Positions 1 through 11,489 of a DNA stretch of 64,000 bases are shown one piece after another. The translations under genes were made by a program, and so were the position numbers. The DNA is from Chlorocebus sabaeus (Eukaryota; Chordata; Mammalia; Primates; Cercopithecidae). Positions within the stretch are counted from its first letter, which is position 1. Each line of letters opens with the position of its first letter. The stretch is taken from the NCBI RefSeq assembly GCF_047675955.1, contig NW_027327630.1:186001-250000 (forward strand). Reading direction: 5' to 3'. A model generated the notes under the pieces. That model was given only the letters and a program-made list of their open reading frames with translations. It was not told the origin of the DNA and did no database searches.

Positions 1-3000
1 CAGTTTTTAACGGAAGATATTTCTTTTTTCACCATAGCCCTCTAAGGGCATCCAAATATCAGTTTCCATATTCCACAAGAACAGTCTTAGCGAAAGGCTT
101 CTTGAGGGGAAAGCAGTAACTCTCTGAGGTGAATTAAGACAACACAAAGCAGTTTGTCCGAAAGCTTCTTTACAGTTTTTAACTGAAGATATTTCCTTTT
201 TCACCATAGCCCTCTATGGTCTTCCAAATAACACTTTCCAAATTTCACAAGAACAGCCGTAGCGAAAGGCTTCTTGAAGGGAAAACTGTAACTCTGTGAG
301 ATGAATTAACAGAACACAAAGCAGTTTCACAGAAAGCTTCTTTCCAGTTTTTAACGGAAAATATTTCCTTTTTCACCATAGCCCTCTAAGGGCTTCCAAA
401 TATCACTTTGCAAATTCCATAAGAACAGTCTAAGCGAAAGGCTTATTGAGGGAAAAGATGTAACTCTTTGAGATGAATTAACAGAACACAAAGCAGTATC
501 TCAGAAAGCTTACTTTCAGATTTTAACTGAAGATATTTCCTTTTTCACCATAGCCCTCTAGGGATTCCAAATATCACTTTGCAAATTCCACAACAACAAC
601 TTTAGCGAAAGGCTTCTTAAGGGGAAAGCTGTAATTCTGTGAGTTGAATTAACAGAACACAAATCAGTTTCTCAGAAAACATCTTTTCAGTTTTTTTCTG
701 AGGCTATTTCCTTTTTCACCAAAGCCCTCCAGGAGCTTCCAAATATCACTTTGCAAATTCCACAAGAAAAGTCTTAGTGAACGGCTTCCTCAGGGGAAGG
801 CTAAACTCTGTGAGATGAATTAACAGAACACAAAGCAGTTTTTCAGAAAGCTTCTTTTCAGTGTTTATCTTAGGATATTTCCTTTTTCATCATAGCCCTC
901 TAGGGGCTTCCAATTTCACTTTGCAAATTCCAAAAGAACAGTCTTAGCGAAAGGCTTCTTGAGGGGAAAGCTCTAACACTGTGAGATGAATTTACAGGAC
1001 ACAAAGCAGTTTCTCAGAAATCTTCTTTCCAGTTTTTAACGCAAGATATTTCCTTTTTTACCTTAGCCCTCTATGGGCTTCCAAATATCACTTTGCAAAT
1101 TTCACAAGAACAGTCTTAGTGAACGGATTATTGAGGGGAAGGCTGTAATTCTGTGAGGTGATCTAACAAAACACACAGCATTTTCACAGAAAGCTTCTTT
1201 TCAGTTTTTATCTTAGGCTATTTCCATTTTCACCATAGCCCTCTATGGGCTTCCAAATATCACTTTGCAAATCCCACAAGAACAGTCTTAGCGAAAGGTT
1301 TCTTGAGCGCAAAGCTGTAACACGGTGATATGTCTTACACGAACACACGGCAGTTTCTCAGAAAGCATCTTTCAAGTTTTTAATGGTAGATATTTACTTT
1401 TTCACCGTAGCCCTCTATGGGCTTCCAAATATTACTTTGCAAATTTCACAAGAACAGTCTTAGCGAAAAGCTTGTTGAGGGGAAAGCTGTAAGTCAGTGA
1501 GATGTATTAACACAACACACGGTAATTTCTCAGAATGCTTCTTTCCAGTTTTTAACGGAAGATATTTTGTTTTTCACCATAGCCCTCTATGGGCTTCCAA
1601 ATGTCACATTGCAAATTTCACAAGAACAGCCTTACTGAACAGATTCTTGAGGGTAAAGCTGTAACTCAGTGAGATGAACTAACAGAACACAAAGCAGTTT
1701 CTCAGAAAGCTTCTTTTGGGTTTTTATCTTAGGATATTTCCATTTTCACCATAGCCCTCTACGGGCTTACAAATATCACTTTGCAAATTCCACAAGAACA
1801 GTCTTAGCGGAAGGCTTGTGGAGGAGAAAGCTCTATCTCCGTGAGATGAATTAACAGAACACAAAGCAGTTTCTAAGAAATCTTCTTTCCAGTTTTTAAC
1901 GGAAGATATTTCCTTTTACACCATAGCCCCCTAGGGGCTTCAAAATATCACTTTGCAAATTCCACAAGAACAGTCCTAGCGAAGGGCTTCTTTAGGAGGG
2001 AGCTGTAACTCTCAGAGATGAATTAACAGAACACAAAGCAGTTTCTCAGAAAGCCTCTTTCCAGGTTTTAAGTGAAGATATTTCCTTTTTCACCATAACC
2101 CTCTACCGGCTTCCAAATATCACTTTGCAAATCCCACAGGAACAGTCTTAGCGAAAGGCTTCTGGAAGGGAAAGCTGTAACCATGTGAGATGAAATAACA
2201 GAACACAAAGGAGTTTCTCAGAAAGATTCTTTCCAGTTTTAAACGGAAGATATTTCCTTTTTCACCATAGCGCTCTATGGGTTTCCAAATATCAGTTTGC
2301 AAATTCCACAAGAACAGTCTTAGGGAAAGGCTTCTGGAGGAGAAAGCTGTAACGCTGTGAGATGAATTTACAGAACACAAAGCAGTATCTCAGAAACCTT
2401 CTTTCCAGTTTTTAACGGAAGATATTTCCTTTTACACCGTAGCCCCATATGGGCTTCAAAATATCACTTTGCAAATTGTACAAGAACAGTCTTAGCGAAG
2501 GGCTTCTTGAGGAGACAGCTCTAACTCTCCGAGATGAATTAACAGAACACTAAGCAGTTTCTCAGAAAGCCTCTTTCCAGTTTTTAACTGAAGATATTTC
2601 CTTTTTCACCATAGCCCTCTATGGGCTTCCAAATATCACTTCGCAAATCCCACAAGAACAGTCTTAGCAAAAGGCTTCTGGAAGGGAAAGCTGTAACACT
2701 GTGAGATGAATTAGCAGAACACAAATCAGTTTCTCAGAAAGCTTCTTTCAAGTTTTTAACGGAAGATATTTCCTTTTTCACCGTAGCCCTCTATGGGCTT
2801 CCAAATATCTCTTTGCAAATCCCACAAGAACAGTCCCAGTGAAAGGCTTCTTGAGGAGAAAGCTGTAACTCGGTGAGATGTATTACACGAACACACGGCA
2901 GTTTCTCAGAAAGCTCCTTTCCAGTTTTTAACGGAAGATATTTCCTCTTTCACCATAGCGCTCTATGGGCTTCCAAATATCACTTTGAAAATTCCACAAG

Positions 3001-4145
3001 AACAGCCTTAGGGAACGGCTTATGGAGGGGAAAGCTGTAACTCTGTGAGATGAATTAACAGAACACAAAGCAGTATCTCAGAAACCTTCTTTCCAGTTTT
3101 TAACTGAAGATATTTCCTTATTCACCATAGCCCTGTATGGGTTTCCAAATATCTCTCTGCAAATCCCACAAGAACAGTCTTAGCGAAAGGCTTCTTGAGG
3201 GGAGAGCTGAAACTCGGTGAGGTGTATTAACAAAACACACAGCAGTTTCTCAGAAAGCTTCTTTCCACTTTTTAATGGAAGATATTTCCTTTTTCACCAT
3301 AGCCCTCTAGGGGCTTCCAAATATCAATTTGAAAATTCCACTAGAACAGTCTTAGCGAAAGGCTTCTTGAGGGGAAAGCTGTAATTTGGTGAGATGTATT
3401 AACAGATCACACGGCAGTATCTCAGAGAGCTTCTTTCCAGTTTTTAACTGAAGATATTTCCTTTTTCTCCGTAGCCCAACATTGGTTTGCAAATATCACT
3501 TTGCAAATTTCACAAGAATAGTCTTAGTGAACGGCTTCTTGAGGGGATAGCTGTAACACTGTGAGATGAACTAACAGAACACAAAGCACTTTCTCAGAAA
3601 GCTTCTTTACGGTTTTTAATGGAAGATATGGCGTTTTTCACCATTGCCCACTATGGGCTTCCAAATTTCACTTTGCAAATTCAAAAAGAAAAGTCTTAGT
3701 GAAAGGCTTCTTCAGGGTAAAGCTGTAACTCTGTGAGATGAATTAGCAGAACACAAAGCAGTTTCACAGAAAGTTTCTTTCCGGTTTTTAACTGAAGATA
3801 TTTCATTTTTCCCCATAGCCCCCTATGTTCTTCTAAATATCACTTTGCAAATTTCACAAGAAGAGTCTTAGCGAAAGGCTTCTTGAGGAAAAAGCTGTAA
3901 CTCTGTGAGATGAATTAACAGAATACTAAGCAGTTTCTCAGAAAGGTTCTTTTCAGTTTTTATCTTAGGCAATTTCCTTTTTCACCATAGCCGTCTATGG
4001 GCTTCCAAATATCACTTTGCAAATTAAACAAGAACAGTCTTAGCGAAGGGCTTCTGGAGGGGAAAGCTGTAACTCTGTGAGACGACTTAACAGGACACAA
4101 AGCAGTTTCTCAGAAATCTTCTTTCCAGTTTTTAACGGAAGATAT

Positions 4146-4162
4146 TTCCTTTTTCACCATAG
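4146..4162 (+). promoter_or_regulatory. pJ-alpha (A-type) box, representative
   Basis: The sequence TTCCTTTTTCACCATAG is an exact match to the published pJ-alpha motif TTCCTTTTYCACCRTAG, which marks A-type alpha-satellite monomers and occupies the slot taken by the CENP-B box in B-type monomers. The same 17 bases, or one-mismatch forms, recur in most monomers here (another exact copy is at 193-209). No CENP-B box was noticed in that slot. Binding by a protein is inferred from the motif only. Confidence 0.8.
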
Positions 4163-4175
4163 CCCTCTATGGGCT
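4157..4175. other. Overlapping short dyads at the monomer core
   Basis: CCATAG (4157-4162) and CTATGG (4167-4172) form a perfect 6-bp inverted repeat with a 4-nt loop. AGCCC (4161-4165) and GGGCT (4171-4175) form a second 5-bp inverted repeat that shares bases with the first, so the two hairpins exclude each other. The arrangement is conserved in consensus-like monomers throughout the window. Short dyads of this kind have been linked to non-B DNA at centromeres that lack CENP-B boxes; any such role here is inference. Confidence 0.7.
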
Positions 4176-5504
4176 TCCAAATATCACTTTGCAAATTCCA
4201 CAAGAATAGTCTTAGTGAACGGCTTCTTGAGGGGAAAGCTGTAACTCTGTGAGATGAATTAACAGAACACCAATCAGTTTCTCAGAAAGCTTCTTTTCGG
4301 ATTAACGGAAGATATTGCTTTTTCACCGTACCCCTCTATGGGCTTCAAATTTCACTTTGCAAAATCCACAAGAACATTCTTAGCTAAAGGCTTCTTGAGC
4401 GTAAAGCTGTTACTCTGTAAGATGAATTAACAGAACACTAAGCAGTTTCTGAGAAAGCTTCTTTTCAGTTTTTATGTTAGGATATTTCCTTTCTCACCGT
4501 AGCCCTCTATCGGCTTCCAAATATCACTTTGCAAAGTTCACAAGAACAGTCTTAGCGAAAGGCTTCTTGAGGGGAAAGCTGTAATTCTGTGACATGAATT
4601 AACAGAACACAAAGCAGTTTCTCAGAAAGCTTCCTTCCTGATTTTAACTGAAGATATTTCGTTTTTCAGCATAGCCCTCTATGGGCTTACAAATGTCACT
4701 TTGCAAATTTCACAATAACAGACTTAGTGAAAGGCTTCTTGAGGGAAAAGCTGTAACCCTGTGAGATGAATTAACAGAACACAAAGCAGTTTCTCAGAGA
4801 GCTTCTTTCCAGTTTTTCACTTAAGATATTTTCTTTTTAACCATAGCCCTCTATGGGATTCCAAATATCACTTTGCAAATCCCATAAGAACAGTGTAAGC
4901 CAAAGACTTCTTTTGGGGAAAGCTGTAACTTGGTGAGATGTATTAACAGAACACACGGCAGTTTCTCAGAAAGCTTCTTTCCAGATTTTAACGGAAGATA
5001 TTTCCTTTTACACCATAGCCCTCTAACGGCATCCAAAGTTCACTTTTCAAATTTCACAAGAACAGTCTTAGTGAACGACTTCTTGAAGGGAAAGCTGTAA
5101 CTCTGTGAGATGAACTAACAGAACACTAAGAACTTTTCAGAAAGCTTCTCTTCGGTTTTCATCTTAGGATATTTCCATTTTCACCTTAGCCATCTATGGG
5201 CTTCCAAATATCACTTTGCAAATTCCACAAGAACAGTCTTAGCTAAAGGCTTCTTGAGGGGAAAGCTGGAACTCTTTGAGATGAATTTACAGAACACAAA
5301 TCAGTTTCTCAGAAAGCTTCTCTCCAGTTTTTAACTGAAGATATTTCCTTTTTCACCATAACCCTGCATGGGCTTCCAAATATCACTTTGCAAATTCCAC
5401 AACAACTGCCTTAGCGTAAGGCTTCTTGAGGGAAAAGTTGTAATTCTGTGAGATGAATAAACAGAACACAAAGTAGTTTCTCAGAAAGCTTCTTTCCAGT
5501 TTTT

Positions 5505-5525
5505 AACGGAAGGGATTTTTGAGAA
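5505..5525. repeat. Collapsed monomer junction (about 79 bp missing)
   Basis: The unit goes from TTTTAACGGAAG directly to GGATTTTTGAGAAG. It skips the pJ-alpha box, the dyad and the central segment, so the residual monomer is about 93 bp. GGAAG at one edge resembles GAAAGG at the other, as expected for a microhomology or replication-slippage deletion. The duplicated counterpart is at 23,211-23,231. Confidence 0.85.
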
Positions 5526-5730
5526 GAAAGCTGTAACTCTGTGAGATGAATTAACAGAACACAAAGCAGTTTCCGAGAAATCTTCTTTACAGTTTTTTTC
5601 TTAGGTAATTTGCTTTTTCACCATAGCCCTCTATGGGCTTCCAAATATCACTTTGCAATTTCCAGAAGAACAGTCTTTGCGGAGGGCTTCTGGAGGGGAA
5701 GGTTTTAGCTCTGTGAGATGAATTAAGAGA

Positions 5731-5750
5731 ACACAAAGCGAAAGGCTTCT
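5731..5750. repeat. Collapsed monomer junction (about 113 bp missing)
   Basis: ACACAAAGC joins directly to GAAAGGCTTCTTGAG. The end of one monomer and the first half of the next, including its pJ-alpha box, are missing. AGC is shared by both edges. This lies about 220 bp from the previous collapse. Its duplicated counterpart is at 23,437-23,456. Confidence 0.85.
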
Positions 5751-8700
5751 TGAGGGGGAAGCTGTAATTCTGTGAGATGAATTATCAGAACAGAAAGCAG
5801 TTTCTCAGAAAGCTTCTTTCCAGTTTTTAACGGAAGACCTTTCCTTTTTCACGATAGCCCTCTAAGGGTTTCCAAATATCACTTTGCAAATTTCACAAGA
5901 ACAGTCTTAGTGAACGGCTTCTTGTGGAGAAAGCTGAAACTCTGTGAGATGAACTAACAGAACACAAAGCAGTTTCTCAGAGAGCTTCTTTTCGGTTTTT
6001 AGCGAAAGATATTTACTTTTTCACCATAGCCCTCTATGGGCTTCCAAATATCACTTTTCAAATTCCACAAGAACTGTCTTAACGAAGGGCTTTTGGAGGG
6101 GAAAGCTGTAACTCTGTGAGATAAATTAACAGAACAGAAAGTAGTTTCTCAGAAAGCTTCTTTCCAGTTTTTAACTGAAGATATTTCCTTTTTAACCATA
6201 GCCCTCTAGGGTTTCCCAATATCACTTTGCAAATTCCACAAGAATAGTCTTAGGGAAAGGATTCTGGAGCTGAATGCTGTAACTCTGTGAGACGAATTAA
6301 CAGAACACAACATAGTTTCTCAGAAACGTTCTTTCCAATTTTTAACTGAAGAAATTTCCTTTTTCACCATAGCACTCTATGGGATTCCAAATATCACTTT
6401 GCAAATCGCAAAAGAACAGTCTTAGCGAAAGGCTTCTTCAGCGGAAAGCTGTAAATCTGTGAAATGAATTAACAGAACACAAGGCAGTTTCTCAGAAAGC
6501 TTCCTTTCAGTTTTTATCTTAGGTAATTTCCTTTTTCACCGTAGCCCTTTAAGGGCCTCCAAATCTCACTTTGCAAATTCCACAAGAAGAGTCTTTGTGG
6601 AGGGCTTCTGGAGGGAAAAGTTGTAACTCAGTGAGGTGAATTAACAGAACACAAAGCAGTTTCTCAGAAATCTTCTTTTCAGTTTTTAACGGAAGATATT
6701 TCCGTTTTCACCACAGCCCTCTATGGGCCTCCAAATATCACTTTGCAAATTCCACAAGAACAGTCTTAGCGAAAGGCTTCTTGAGGAGAAAGCTGTAATT
6801 CTGTGAGATGAATTAACAGAACACAAAGCAGCTTCTTAGAAAGCTTCTTTCCAGTTTTTAACTTAAGAAATTTCCTTTTTCAGCATAGCCCTATAGGGTC
6901 TTCCAAATACCACTTTGCAAATCCCACAAGAACACTCTTAGCGAAAGGCTTCTTGAGGGGAAGGCTGTAATTCTGTGAGATGAATTAACAGAACAGAAAG
7001 CAGTTTCTCAGAATGTTTCTATCCACAGTTTAACTGAAGATATTTCCTTTTTCCCCATAGCCCTCTATGGGCTTCGAAATATCACTTTGCAAATCCCACA
7101 AGAGCAGTCTTAGCGAAAGGCTTCTTGAGGGGAAAGCTGTAACTCCGTGAGGTGTATTAACAGAACACATGGCAGTTTCTCAGAAACCTTCTTTCCAGTT
7201 TTTAACGGAAGACTTTGTCTTTTTCACCGTAGCCTCCTATGGGTTTCCAAATATCACTTTGCAAATTTCACAAGAGCTGTCTTAGTGAACGAATTCTTGA
7301 GAGGAAAGCTCTAACTCTGTGAGATGAATTACGAGAACCTAAAGCCGTTTCTCAGAAAGCTTCTTTTCAATTTTTATCTTAGGATGTTTCCTTTTTCACC
7401 ATAGGCCTCTATGGGCTTCCAAATATCACATTGCAAATTCCACAAGAACAGTCTTAGTGAAAGGCTTCTTGAGGGGAAAGGTGTAACTCGGTGAGATGTA
7501 TTACACCAACACACGGCAGTTTCTCAGAAAGCTTCTTTTCAGTTTTTAACTGAAGATATTTCCTTTTTCACCATAGCCCTCTATGGGCTTCCAAATATCA
7601 CTTTGCAAGTTCCCCTAGAACAGCCTTAGTGAACGGCTTGTTGAGGGGAAAGCTGTAACTCGATGGATGTATTAACAGAACACACGACAGTTCTTCTGAA
7701 AGTTTCTTTCCCGTTTTTACCGGAAGATATTTCCCTTTTCACTGTAGCCCTCTATGGGTTTGCAAATATCAATTTGCAAATTTCACAAGAATAGTCTTAG
7801 TGGGGCACCTTGAGGGCAAAACTGAAACTCTGTAACATGAACTAACAGAACACCAAGCAGTTTTGCAGAAAGATTCTTTTCGATTTTATCTTAGGATATT
7901 TCCATTTTCAACATAGCCCTCTATGGGCATCGAAATATCACTCTGCAAATTCCACAACAACAGCCTTAGCGAAAGGCTTCTTGAGGGGAAAGCTGTAACT
8001 TTGTGAGATGAATTAACAGAACACAAATCACTTTCTCAGAAGACTTCTTTCCAGTTTTTAACGGAAGATATTTCCTTTTTCACCATAGCCCTCTATGGTC
8101 TTCCAAATATCACCTTGCAAATTCCACAAGAACAGTCTTAGCCAAAGTCTTCTGGAGGGGAAAGCTGTAACTCTGTTAGATGAATTAACAGAACACAAAG
8201 CAGGTTTTCAGAAAGCTTCTTTTCAGTTTTTAACTGAAGTAATTTCCTTTTTCACCGTAGCCCTCTATAAGCTTCCAAATATCACTTTGAAATCCCAAAA
8301 GAACAGTCTTAGCGAAAGGCTTCATTAAGGGAAAGGTGTATCTCGGTGAGGTGTATTAACAGAACACACGACATTTTCTCAGAAAGCTTCTTTCCAGTTT
8401 TTAACGGAAGATTTTTTTTTTATCACCATAGCCCCCTACCGGATTCCAAATATCAGTTTGCAAATTCCACAAGAGCAGTCTTAGCGAAAGGCTTCTGCAG
8501 GGGAAAGCTATAACTCTGTGAGATGAACTAAGAGAACACAAAACAGTTTCTCAGAAAGCTCCTTTACGATTTTTAACTGAAGATATTTCCTTTTCCACCA
8601 TAGCCCTCTATGGGATTCCAAATTTCATTTTTCAAATTCAACAAGAACAGTCTTATTGAACGGCTTTTTGAGGGGAAAGCTGTAACTCTGTGAGATGAAT

Positions 8701-9103
8701 TAACAGAACACAAAGCAGTTTCTCAGAAAGCTTCTCTTCGGTTTTTATCTTAGGATATTTCCATTTTCACCATAGCCCTCTATGGGCTTCCAAATATCAT
8801 TTTGTAAATTCCGCAAGAACAGTGTTATCGAAAGTCTTCTGTAGAGGAAAGCTGTATCTCTTTGAGATATGTTAACAGAACACCCGGCAGTGTCTCAGAA
8901 AGCTTCTTTCAAGTTTTTAACGGAAGATATTTCCTTTTTCACCATAGCCATCTATGGGGTTGAAAACATTAATATGCAAATTTCACAAGAATAGTCTTAG
9001 TGAACGGCTTCTTGAGGGAAAGCTGAAACTCTGTGAGATTAACTAACAGAACACAAAGCAGTTTTTGAGAAAGATTGTTTTCGGTTTTTAACGGAAGATA
9101 TTT

Positions 9104-9111
9104 CCTTTTTC
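9104..9111 (+). repeat. Left target-site duplication of the Alu
   Basis: CCTTTTTC precedes the poly-T tract and recurs at 9414-9421 after the Alu 5' end. The two leading C bases overlap the terminal GGCC of the Alu, so the certain duplication is only TTTTTC (9106-9111 and 9416-9421), which is short for L1-type insertion. The target lies inside a pJ-alpha box. The right-hand flank restores CCTTTTTCACCATAG, so most of the box survives downstream of the element. Confidence 0.6.
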
Positions 9112-9415
9112 TTTTTTTTTTTTTTTAATTTTTTTTTTTTTTTTGAGACGGAGTATCGCTCTGTCGCCCAGGCTGGAGTGCAGTGGCGCAATCTGGGCTC
9201 ACTGCAAGCTCCGCCTCCCGGGTTCACGCCATTCTCCTACCTCAGCCTCCCGAGTAGCTGGGACTACAGGCGCCCGCCACTGCCCCCGGCTAATTTTTTT
9301 CTATGTTTTAGTAGAGACGGGGTTTCACCATGGTCTCGATCTCCTCACCTTGTGATCCACCCGCCTCGGCCTCCCAAAGTGCTGGGATTACAGGCGTGAG
9401 CCACCGCGCCCGGCC
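9112..9415 (-). mobile_element. Full-length AluY-type SINE (Yd-like deletion), left copy
   Basis: Read on the minus strand, the element starts GGCCGGGCGCGGTGGCTCAC at 9415 and runs to GAGACGGAGT complement at 9145. An A-rich tail follows (9112-9144: 16 A, TT, 15 A on the minus strand). The body is 271 bp, full length for a dimeric Alu once a 12-bp gap is allowed for. After GAGACCAT the consensus bases 87-98 are missing and the sequence resumes GGTGAAACC. That 12-bp deletion is the hallmark of the AluYd lineage; a similar deletion in a monkey-specific subfamily cannot be excluded. The pol III A-box region (9380-9402) and B-box region (9332-9341) are present. It is non-autonomous and was mobilised by L1 machinery. 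Confidence 0.95.
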
Positions 9416-11489
9416 TTTTTCACCATAGCGCTCTATGGGCTTCCAAATATCATTTTGCAAATTCCAAAGAACAGTCTAAGCGAAAGGTTTCTTGAGGGAA
9501 AGCTGTAACTCTGTGAGATGAATTAACAGAACACAAAGCAGATTCTCAGAAATCTTCTTTCCAGTTTTTAACGGAAGATATTTCCTTTTTCACCATAGCC
9601 TTCTATGGGCTTCTAAATATCACCTTGCAAATTACACAAGAACAGACTTAACGAAAGTCTTCTTGATGTTACAGGTGTAACTCGGTGAGATGAATTAACA
9701 GAACACAAAGAAGTGTCACGGAAAGCTTCTTTCCAGTTTTCAACTGAGGAAATTTCCTTTTCCAGCATAGCCCTCTACGGGCTTCCAAATATCACCTTGC
9801 AAATTCCACAAGAACAGTCTTAGCGATTCGCTTCTAGAGGGAAAAGCTGTAACTCTGTGAGATGAATTAGCAGAACACAAAGCAGTTTCTCAGAAAGCTT
9901 CTTTTCAGTTTTTATCTTAGAATATTTCCTTTTTCAAGATAGCTTTTTATGGGATTCCAAATATCAATTTGCAAATTCCACAAGAACAGTCTTAGTGAAT
10001 GGCTTCTGGAGGTGAAAGCTGTAACTCCGTGAGATGAATTAACAGAATACAAAGCAGTTTCTCAGAAAGCTTCTTTCCAGTTTTTAACTGAAGATATTTC
10101 TTTTTTCACCATAGCCTTCTATGGACTTCCAAATATCACTTTGCAAATTGCACAAGAAGAGTCTTAGCGAAGGGCTTCTTGACGGAAAGCTGTAACTCTG
10201 TGAGATGAATTAACAGAACACAAAGCAGTTTCTCAGAAAGCTTCTTTCCAGTTTTTACCTGAAGATATTTAATTTTTCACCACAGCCCTCTATGGGCTTC
10301 CAAATATCACTTTGCAAATCCCACAAGAACAGACTTAGCGAAAGTCTTCTTGTGGGAAAAGCTGTAACTCGGTGAGATGCATTAACAGAACACAAGGCAG
10401 TATCTCAGAAAGCTTCTTTCCAGTTTTTAACTTAGGTTATTTCCTTTTTCACCATAGCCCTCTATGGGCTTCCAAATATCACTTTTGAAATTTCACAAGA
10501 ACAGTCTTAGTGAACGGCCTCTTGAGCGGAAAGCTGAAACTCTGTGAGATGAACCAACAGAACACAATGCAGTTTCTCAGTAATCTTCTTTTCTGTTTTT
10601 AACGGAAGATATTTCCTTTTTCACCATAGCCCTCTATGGGCTTCCAAATATCACTTTGCAAATTCCACAAGAACAGTCTTAGTGATCGGTTTCTTGAGGG
10701 GAAAGCTGTAACTCTTTGAGATGTATTAGCAGAACACAAAGGAGTTTCTCAGAAATCTTCTTTCCAGTTTTTAACGGAAGATATTTCCTTTTTCACCATA
10801 GCCCACTACGGGCTTCCAAATATCATGTTGCAAATTCCACAAGAACAGTCTTAGCGAAAGGCTTCTGGAGGGGAAATCTATAACTCCGTGACATCAATTA
10901 AGAAAACACAATGCAGTTTCTCAGAAAGCTTCTTTTCAGTTTTTATCTTAGGATACTTCCTTTTTCACCATAGCCCTCTAGGAGCTTCCAAATATCACTT
11001 TGCAAATTCCACAAGAACAGTCTCAACGAAAGGCTTCTTGAGGTGAAAGCTGTAACACTGTGAGATGAATTAACAGAACACAAAGCAGTTTCTCAGATAG
11101 CTTCTTTCAGTTTTTATCTTCGGATATTTCCTTTTTCACCATAGCTCTCTCTGGGCTTCCAAATATCACTTTGCAAATTCCCCAAAAACAGTGTTTGCGA
11201 AAGGTTTCTGGATGGGAGAGCTGTAACACTGTGAGATGCATTAACAGAATACAAAGCAGTTTCTCAGAAATCTTCTTTCCAGTTTTTATTGGAAGATATT
11301 TCTTTTATCACCTTAGCCCTCTATGGGATACCAAATATCACTTTGCAAATTCCACAAGAGCAGTCTTAGAGAAAGGTTTCTTGAGGGCAAAACTCTAATT
11401 CTGTGAGATGAATTAACAGAACACAAAGCATTTTCTCACAAATCTTCTTTCCAGTTTTTAACGGAAGATATTTCCTTTCTCACCAGGGT

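Larger units (their letters stand above)
4125..4296 (-). repeat. Representative near-consensus 172-bp alpha-satellite monomer
   Basis: This monomer is close to the window's majority sequence and gives a reference register. In plus-strand order it holds the CCAGTTTTTAACGGAAG segment, the pJ-alpha box at 4146-4162, a dyad at 4157-4172, the GCTTCCAAATATCACTTTGC segment, the AGTCTTAGTGAACGG segment (most monomers have AGCGAAAGG here) and the GAGATGAATTAACAG segment. The HindIII site is at 4287-4292. The next monomer starts at 4297. Confidence 0.9.
1..10631. repeat. 17.7-kb duplication, visible part of left copy
   Basis: Every stretch compared here reappears 17,706 bp downstream, from 17,707 to 28,337, with the offset constant through the Alu and two internal truncated monomers. 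One substitution was found: T at 2551 against G at 20257. The match stops abruptly after 10,631, where this copy continues CCTCTATGGG and the other continues GTCTAGGGTC. Because the match is already present at base 1, the copy extends left of the window. A simple tandem duplication of 17,706 bp would place its start about 7.1 kb upstream. Confidence 0.95.

Noticed and set aside
7..207. Open reading frames of 60-103 codons throughout, for example 49,280-49,591 and 42,381-42,638
   Set aside because: They recur with the monomer period, translate the satellite itself (repeating motifs such as NSSHRVTAFPSRSL) and have no start context, codon bias or homology to known proteins. They are chance frames.
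8412..8421. Run of ten T in a pJ-alpha slot, considered as a second insertion scar or pol III terminator
   Set aside because: No target duplication or element sequence flanks it. It is most simply explained as slippage in a T-rich box, and it is duplicated unchanged at 26,118-26,127.
9039..9399. Frames crossing the Alu (and the copy at 26,745-27,105)
   Set aside because: These are typical Alu-derived peptide readings; they do not indicate a gene.
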